Source: an uncultured Oscillospiraceae bacterium
GTDB lineage: Bacteria > Bacillota > Clostridia > Oscillospirales > Oscillospiraceae
Assembly: GCA_910577525.1 (NCBI GenBank)
Contig: CAJTLI010000007.1
Span: 1-38,470 of the forward strand
Length of the DNA: 38,470 nucleotides
Reading direction: 5' to 3'
In this document: in pieces, positions 35,205 to 38,470 of the stretch
Numbering within the stretch: the first letter of the stretch is position 1
How the letters are laid out: every line of letters starts with the position of its first letter
Position numbers and translations under genes: made by a program
The notes under the pieces: generated by a model
What the model was told of the DNA's origin: nothing
Databases searched by the model: none
Seen by the model: only the letters and a program-made list of their open reading frames with translations

Positions 35205-35683
35205 CCAAACCATCTCCCTGTTACTTCCTCAAATTCTTCGCCGGTCAGTTCGCTCTCCTCAAAAAACGCCCGTCCGCCTTGGACGCCCATGCAGATCTTG
35301 CACGGCCCATCCAGGTAATAGCCGGTATAGTGGTAGTCGGAGGGCTCAGCCGTCTGCACCAGCTCCGTCAGCCGGTCAGCCGCCAACCCGCTCAGCTCGT
35401 CCTGACTTCCGCCCACGGCGGGACCGGAGGGTCCCGCGTAAGCGTACAGATACCGGACCTCCCCGTCCTCTCCCCTGGCCTCCAGGTTGAACTGATATTG
35501 GTTCTCCAGATCGTCCGTCTCATAGGCCGGCGGGCCGAACAGCGTCAGCAGCCGCCCATAGGTCAGCGCGAAAGCCTCCTCGTTCAGCGCGCAAAGCCCC
35601 CGGATTTTCGACGCGCCGCCGGGATAGACGGCCTGATCCGCCTCATCCCCACCCAGGGCCCGAAATTGGAAGCTGCCGCTCAT
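35201..35683 (-). CDS. Unrecognised protein embedded between leuD and leuB
   Basis: A 160-aa acidic soluble protein. I recognise no family. It contains a YGRLLTLFGPPAYETDD region, a YLYAYAGPSGP stretch and a DGPCKICMGVQGG segment with CxxC. No signal peptide or membrane helix. Its start overlaps the leuD stop (ATGA) and its stop overlaps the leuB start (ATGA), so it is translated as part of the leucine operon. A role linked to the dehydratase or dehydrogenase is possible but unproven. Confidence 0.75.
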   Translation of the reverse strand: MSGSFQFRALGGDEADQAVYPGGASKIRGLCALNEEAFALTYGRLLTLFGPPAYETDDLENQYQFNLEARGEDGEVRYLYAYAGPSGPAVGGSQDELSGLAADRLTELVQTAEPSDYHYTGYYLDGPCKICMGVQGGRAFFEESELTGEEFEEVTGRWFG

Positions 35684-36165
35684 TTCGCCACCCCTCTCGC
35701 CTTCAGGGACTTCAGCAGCCCGCCGTGCTCAATGATGCCGTTGACAAACGCTGGGAAGGGCGCGGCCTGGAAGGTTTTGCCCGTGGTCTCGTTGACGATG
35801 GCGCCGCTTTGGAAGTCCACGCTGACGCTGTCCCCGGTGGAGATTCCGTCCACCGCCTCGGGGCACTCCAGGATGGGAAAGCCGATGTTGATGGCGTTGC
35901 GGTAGAAGATGCGGGCAAAGCTCTTGGCGATGACGCACTTCACGCCGCAGGCCTTGATGGCCAGGGGGGCGTGCTCCCGGCTGGAGCCGCAGCCGAAGTT
36001 GGCGCCGCCCACCACGATGTCCCCCGCCTCCACCGTGGAGGCGAAACCGGCGTCGATGTCCTCCATGCAGTGGGAGGCCAGGGACTTCTCGTCCGGGGCG
36101 TTGAGATACCGGGCCGGGATGATGACGTCGGTGTCCACGTTGTCGCCGTATTTGTAAATTTTCAT
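35680..36165 (-). CDS. leuD: 3-isopropylmalate dehydratase small subunit
   Basis: A 161-aa small subunit of isopropylmalate isomerase, of the short LeuD type. NVDTDVIIPARYL, GGANFGCGSSREHAP and FYRNAINIGFP are diagnostic. SD AAGGAGG precedes the ATG. It is separated from leuC by about 250 bp of repeat-like sequence rather than the usual short gap. Confidence 0.96.
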   Translation of the reverse strand: MKIYKYGDNVDTDVIIPARYLNAPDEKSLASHCMEDIDAGFASTVEAGDIVVGGANFGCGSSREHAPLAIKACGVKCVIAKSFARIFYRNAINIGFPILECPEAVDGISTGDSVSVDFQSGAIVNETTGKTFQAAPFPAFVNGIIEHGGLLKSLKARGVAK

Positions 36166-36196
36166 ATGTTGTCCTCCTTACGTTAAGGTCAAGGGC

Positions 36197-36417
36197 CTTC
36201 TTTTTCTTTCTGAGGAAAGAAAAAGAAGCAAAAAGAAAGACTTAAGGCGTTACGGCAGGGGCAATTTGGCAATGCATTACGTCGACCACGAGACAAAGAT
36301 TATTTAGATAAAAATTTTTTAAACTTTTGTTGTCGTGGGGCTACGTTGTTCTTTTTCCCCGTCCGTCAGCGCGATAAAGCTCTTTTTCGGTTCCTTTTTC
36401 TCTCGAGAAAAAGGAAC
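36197..36417. repeat. Non-coding element between leuC and leuD bounded by inverted palindromic repeats
   Basis: The left end has a 14-bp perfect hairpin (36197-36210 with 36215-36228) plus tail GCAAAAAGAAA. The right end has a 13-bp hairpin (36390-36402 with 36405-36417) with the tail on the other side. Between them is AT-rich sequence with another imperfect stem, CCACGA (36284-36289) facing TCGTGG (36332-36337). No ORF. The right palindrome touches the leuC TAG stop. It looks like a small interspersed element, and could also act on mRNA stability. Confidence 0.55.
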
Positions 36418-37676
36418 TACAGGCGGGCAGGGTCAGTGACTACGCCCGTCACAGCGCTTGCCGCCGCCACGGCGGGGCTGGCCAGGATAATCATGGAGCT
36501 GGTGGGACCCATGCGGCCCACAAAGTTCCGGTTGGTGGTGGAGACGGCCCACTCATCATCGGCCAGCACCCCCATATGTCCCCCCAGGCAGGGCCCGCAG
36601 GTTGGAGTGGACACCACCGCCCCCGCCTGGATGAAGTCGGCCACCAGACCCTCCGCCATGGCGTCCAGATAGATCTGCTGGGTGGCGGGGATGACGATGC
36701 ACCGCACCCCCTCCGCCACCTTGCGGCCCTTGAGGATGGCTGCGGCCTCCCGCAGGTCCTTCAGCCGCCCGTTGGTGCAGGAGCCGATGACCACCTGCTG
36801 GATGGCCCTGCCCGCCGCCTCGTCCACCGTTTTCGTGTTGGAGGGCAGGTGGGGAAAGGCCACCGTGGGCCGCAGGGCGGACAGATCGATGGTGATCTCC
36901 TTCGCGTATTCCGCGTCCGGGTCGGCCTCAAAGGCGGTGAACTCCCGGCTGACCCGGCCCCTCAAATAGTCCAGGGTTTTCCCGTCCACCGGGAAAATGC
37001 CGTTCTTGGCCCCGGCCTCGATGGCCATGTTGCAGATGGTGAAGCGGTCGTCCATCTCCAGGGAGGACGCCCCCTCCCCCCCAAACTCCAGGGACTGGTA
37101 CAGCGCGCCGTCCACACCGATCAGGCCGATGAGGTGCAGAATCACGTCCTTGCCGCTGACATAGGGGCCCAGCCGGCCCGTCAGGTTCACCTTGATGGCG
37201 GCGGGCACCTTGAACCAGGCCAGACCCGTGGCCATCCCCGCCGCCATGTCGGTGGAGCCCACACCGGTGGAAAACGCCCCCAGCGCGCCGTAGGTGCAGG
37301 TGTGGGAGTCCGCCCCGATGATGACCTCGCCGGGGGCGGCCAGCCCCTTCTCCGGCAGGAGGGCGTGCTCAATGCCCATCTGGCCCACGTCGTAGAAGTG
37401 GGTGACGGCGTGCTCCCTGGCAAATTCCCGGCAGGCGGCGCACAGCTGGGCGGACTTGATGTCCTTGCAGGGGGTGGAGTGGTCCAGCACAATGGCGATT
37501 TTGTCCCGGTCGAACACGGACGACAGCCCCGCCTTTTTGAACTCCGTGATGGCCACCGGGGTGGTGATGTCGTTGCCCAGCACCAGATCCAGCCGCCCCT
37601 CGATGAGCTGCCCGGCCTCCGCCCGGGGGAGCCCCGCGGCCCGGGCCAAAATCTTCTGGGTCATGGTCATGCCCAT
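36417..37676 (-). CDS. leuC: 3-isopropylmalate dehydratase large subunit
   Basis: A 419-aa aconitase-family [4Fe-4S] enzyme of leucine synthesis, of the shorter clostridial/archaeal-like type. GADSHTCTYGALGAFSTGVGSTD is the substrate loop. The cluster cysteines lie in that loop, in GSCTNG and in TCGPCLGGHMG. SD GAGGAGG is 7 nt from ATG 37676. First gene of the leu operon in the window, divergent from the Crp/Fnr-type regulator. The 190-bp leader has GC-rich hairpins but no Leu-rich leader peptide or T-box that I can see. Confidence 0.96.
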   Translation of the reverse strand: MGMTMTQKILARAAGLPRAEAGQLIEGRLDLVLGNDITTPVAITEFKKAGLSSVFDRDKIAIVLDHSTPCKDIKSAQLCAACREFAREHAVTHFYDVGQMGIEHALLPEKGLAAPGEVIIGADSHTCTYGALGAFSTGVGSTDMAAGMATGLAWFKVPAAIKVNLTGRLGPYVSGKDVILHLIGLIGVDGALYQSLEFGGEGASSLEMDDRFTICNMAIEAGAKNGIFPVDGKTLDYLRGRVSREFTAFEADPDAEYAKEITIDLSALRPTVAFPHLPSNTKTVDEAAGRAIQQVVIGSCTNGRLKDLREAAAILKGRKVAEGVRCIVIPATQQIYLDAMAEGLVADFIQAGAVVSTPTCGPCLGGHMGVLADDEWAVSTTNRNFVGRMGPTSSMIILASPAVAAASAVTGVVTDPARL

Positions 37677-37824
37677 GGATATTCCTCCTCCAAATGTTTT
37701 TCACGCCCGCCCCCGGCGGGAGGTGGGTGCGAAGTGAAGCATTTTTCCCGTGCCCGCCCCGGAGAGGGCGGGTACAAAAAATTTTATGCACTTATTATGC
37801 CAAATCCGGCGGGGAAACAATGTA

Positions 37825-37839
37825 AACTGTGATACAGTT
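37825..37839. promoter_or_regulatory. Palindrome upstream of the Crp/Fnr regulator
   Basis: AACTGT-GAT-ACAGTT is a perfect 6-bp inverted repeat with a 3-bp centre, 27 bp before the regulator start and within the divergent leuC/regulator region. Possible autoregulatory or shared operator. Confidence 0.45.
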
Positions 37840-37865
37840 CAGCGGAAGAAAAGGAGGCGCGTTCC

Positions 37866-38468
37866 ATGGCGGATTGGAATCTCCTGGCCGAGGGCCGGAG
37901 CCCGCGAATCTACCGGGCGGGGCGGCTGGTCTATCTCCAGGGCGCCCGGCCGGACTGCTTTTACTATCTGGTCTCCGGTTCGGTACGCAGCTTCATCAGC
38001 ACCGGCGGCGGCGAGGAGCGGGTGCTGGCCGTCCACCGCTCGGGCGACCTGATGGGGGAGGCCTCCTTTTTCGACGGCTGTCCCCGAGTCACCTCCGCCA
38101 TGGCGGTGGAGGACTGCCGGATTGTCGCCATCGACCGGGGACAGCTGGACGCCGCCCTCCAGCGCCACCCGGAGCTGGCCCTGCCCATGCTCCAATACCT
38201 GGCCCGGACGGTGCGGATGCTGTCCGACCATGTGGAAGCCGCCTCTCTGCCCGCCCGGCAGCGGGTGGTCCGGTGGCTGCTGAACCAGCCCAGCCGGCCG
38301 GACGGGACCCTCAAGGCCACCCACGAGGCCATCGGACAGGCGGTGGGCCTGTCCCGGGTGACGGTGAGCCGGACCCTGGGGGAGCTGGCCTGTCTGGGGG
38401 TGGTGGCGCTGGGCTACCGCTCGGTGTCGGTGCTGGACCGGACTGCACTGGAAGCCCTGGCCGAATAA
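37866..38468 (+). CDS. Crp/Fnr family transcriptional regulator
   Basis: A 200-aa regulator with an N-terminal cyclic-nucleotide-binding-type beta barrel (about 15-110, including GDLMGEASFFDG) and a C-terminal winged helix (HEAIGQAVGLSRVTVSRTLGEL, about 151-172). It has no N-terminal cysteine cluster, so an Fe-S FNR is unlikely. SD AAAAGGAGG precedes the ATG. It is short for the family (usually 210-230) but complete, ending TAA two bases before the window end. Effector and targets unknown. Confidence 0.88.
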   Translation: MADWNLLAEGRSPRIYRAGRLVYLQGARPDCFYYLVSGSVRSFISTGGGEERVLAVHRSGDLMGEASFFDGCPRVTSAMAVEDCRIVAIDRGQLDAALQRHPELALPMLQYLARTVRMLSDHVEAASLPARQRVVRWLLNQPSRPDGTLKATHEAIGQAVGLSRVTVSRTLGELACLGVVALGYRSVSVLDRTALEALAE

Positions 38469-38470
38469 GG

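Noticed and set aside
37677..37800. Leucine attenuator peptide before leuC
   Set aside because: The only small ORF in the leader (about 13 codons, MLHFAPTS...) has no SD and one Leu codon. The hairpins present lack a T tract.

Overview
The window reads as a chromosomal stretch of a GC-rich Clostridia, most likely an Oscillospiraceae gut anaerobe of the Flavonifractor/Lawsonibacter/Oscillibacter kind. The basis is a high-GC coding sequence with AT-rich sigma-A promoters, Firmicutes-type hprK, a CIRCE heat-shock element, zinc-binding forms of L28 and L32, and an fhs-type C-terminus at the left edge. Genus is inference. I see no rRNA, tRNA, CRISPR array, insertion sequence or phage gene.

Layout. 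1-105: C-terminal fragment of formate-tetrahydrofolate ligase. 238-912: AIM24-family protein. 968-3562 (-): ClpB with a perfect CIRCE upstream. 3784-5110: strong promoter, 28-codon leader ORF, attenuator-like RNA and an MFS transporter. 5162-6366 (-): asnA and a stop/start-overlapping small membrane protein. 6532-9788 (+): M29 aminopeptidase, phosphoglucomutase, small membrane protein. 9933-21031 (-): eleven-gene operon-like block. 21389-23609 (-): two CoA-transferase subunits and a crotonase, with a divergent SARP-like regulator at 23898-24764. 24912-27713 (-): glmS and hprK. 27882-28070 (+): rpmB. 28169-31194 (-): plsY, der, rpmF, yceD. 31314-34031 (-): class I aminotransferase, a CoaX-like protein, an HD-domain protein. 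34128-37676 (-): leuC-leuD-unknown-leuB. 37866-38468 (+): Crp/Fnr-type regulator.

The most interesting part is 9933-21031. Read on the minus strand it encodes a PRD regulator with IIB- and IIA-like domains, ascorbate-type PTS IIB and IIC, a phosphotriesterase-family hydrolase, an HPr-like protein, enzyme I, a second phosphotriesterase-family hydrolase, a creatininase-family amidohydrolase, an extended SDR, an iron-sulfur-flavoprotein-like reductase and an EamA transporter. Six of the joins are tight (start/stop overlaps or gaps of 1-11 nt). The block therefore carries its own phosphorelay (EI, HPr, IIA domain, IIB, IIC) next to enzymes expected to open and rework a lactone- or lactam-like phosphorylated product. 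Its HPr keeps His15 but has Arg where the HprK target Ser46 should be, which suggests a private relay insulated from carbon-catabolite control. The substrate is not known.

A second candidate is the leader of the MFS transporter. It has a sigma-A promoter, a short ORF, a terminator that also hides the transporter's ribosome-binding site, and a 13-bp competing helix from inside the short ORF that covers the terminator's left arm. This is the architecture expected of ribosome-mediated attenuation.
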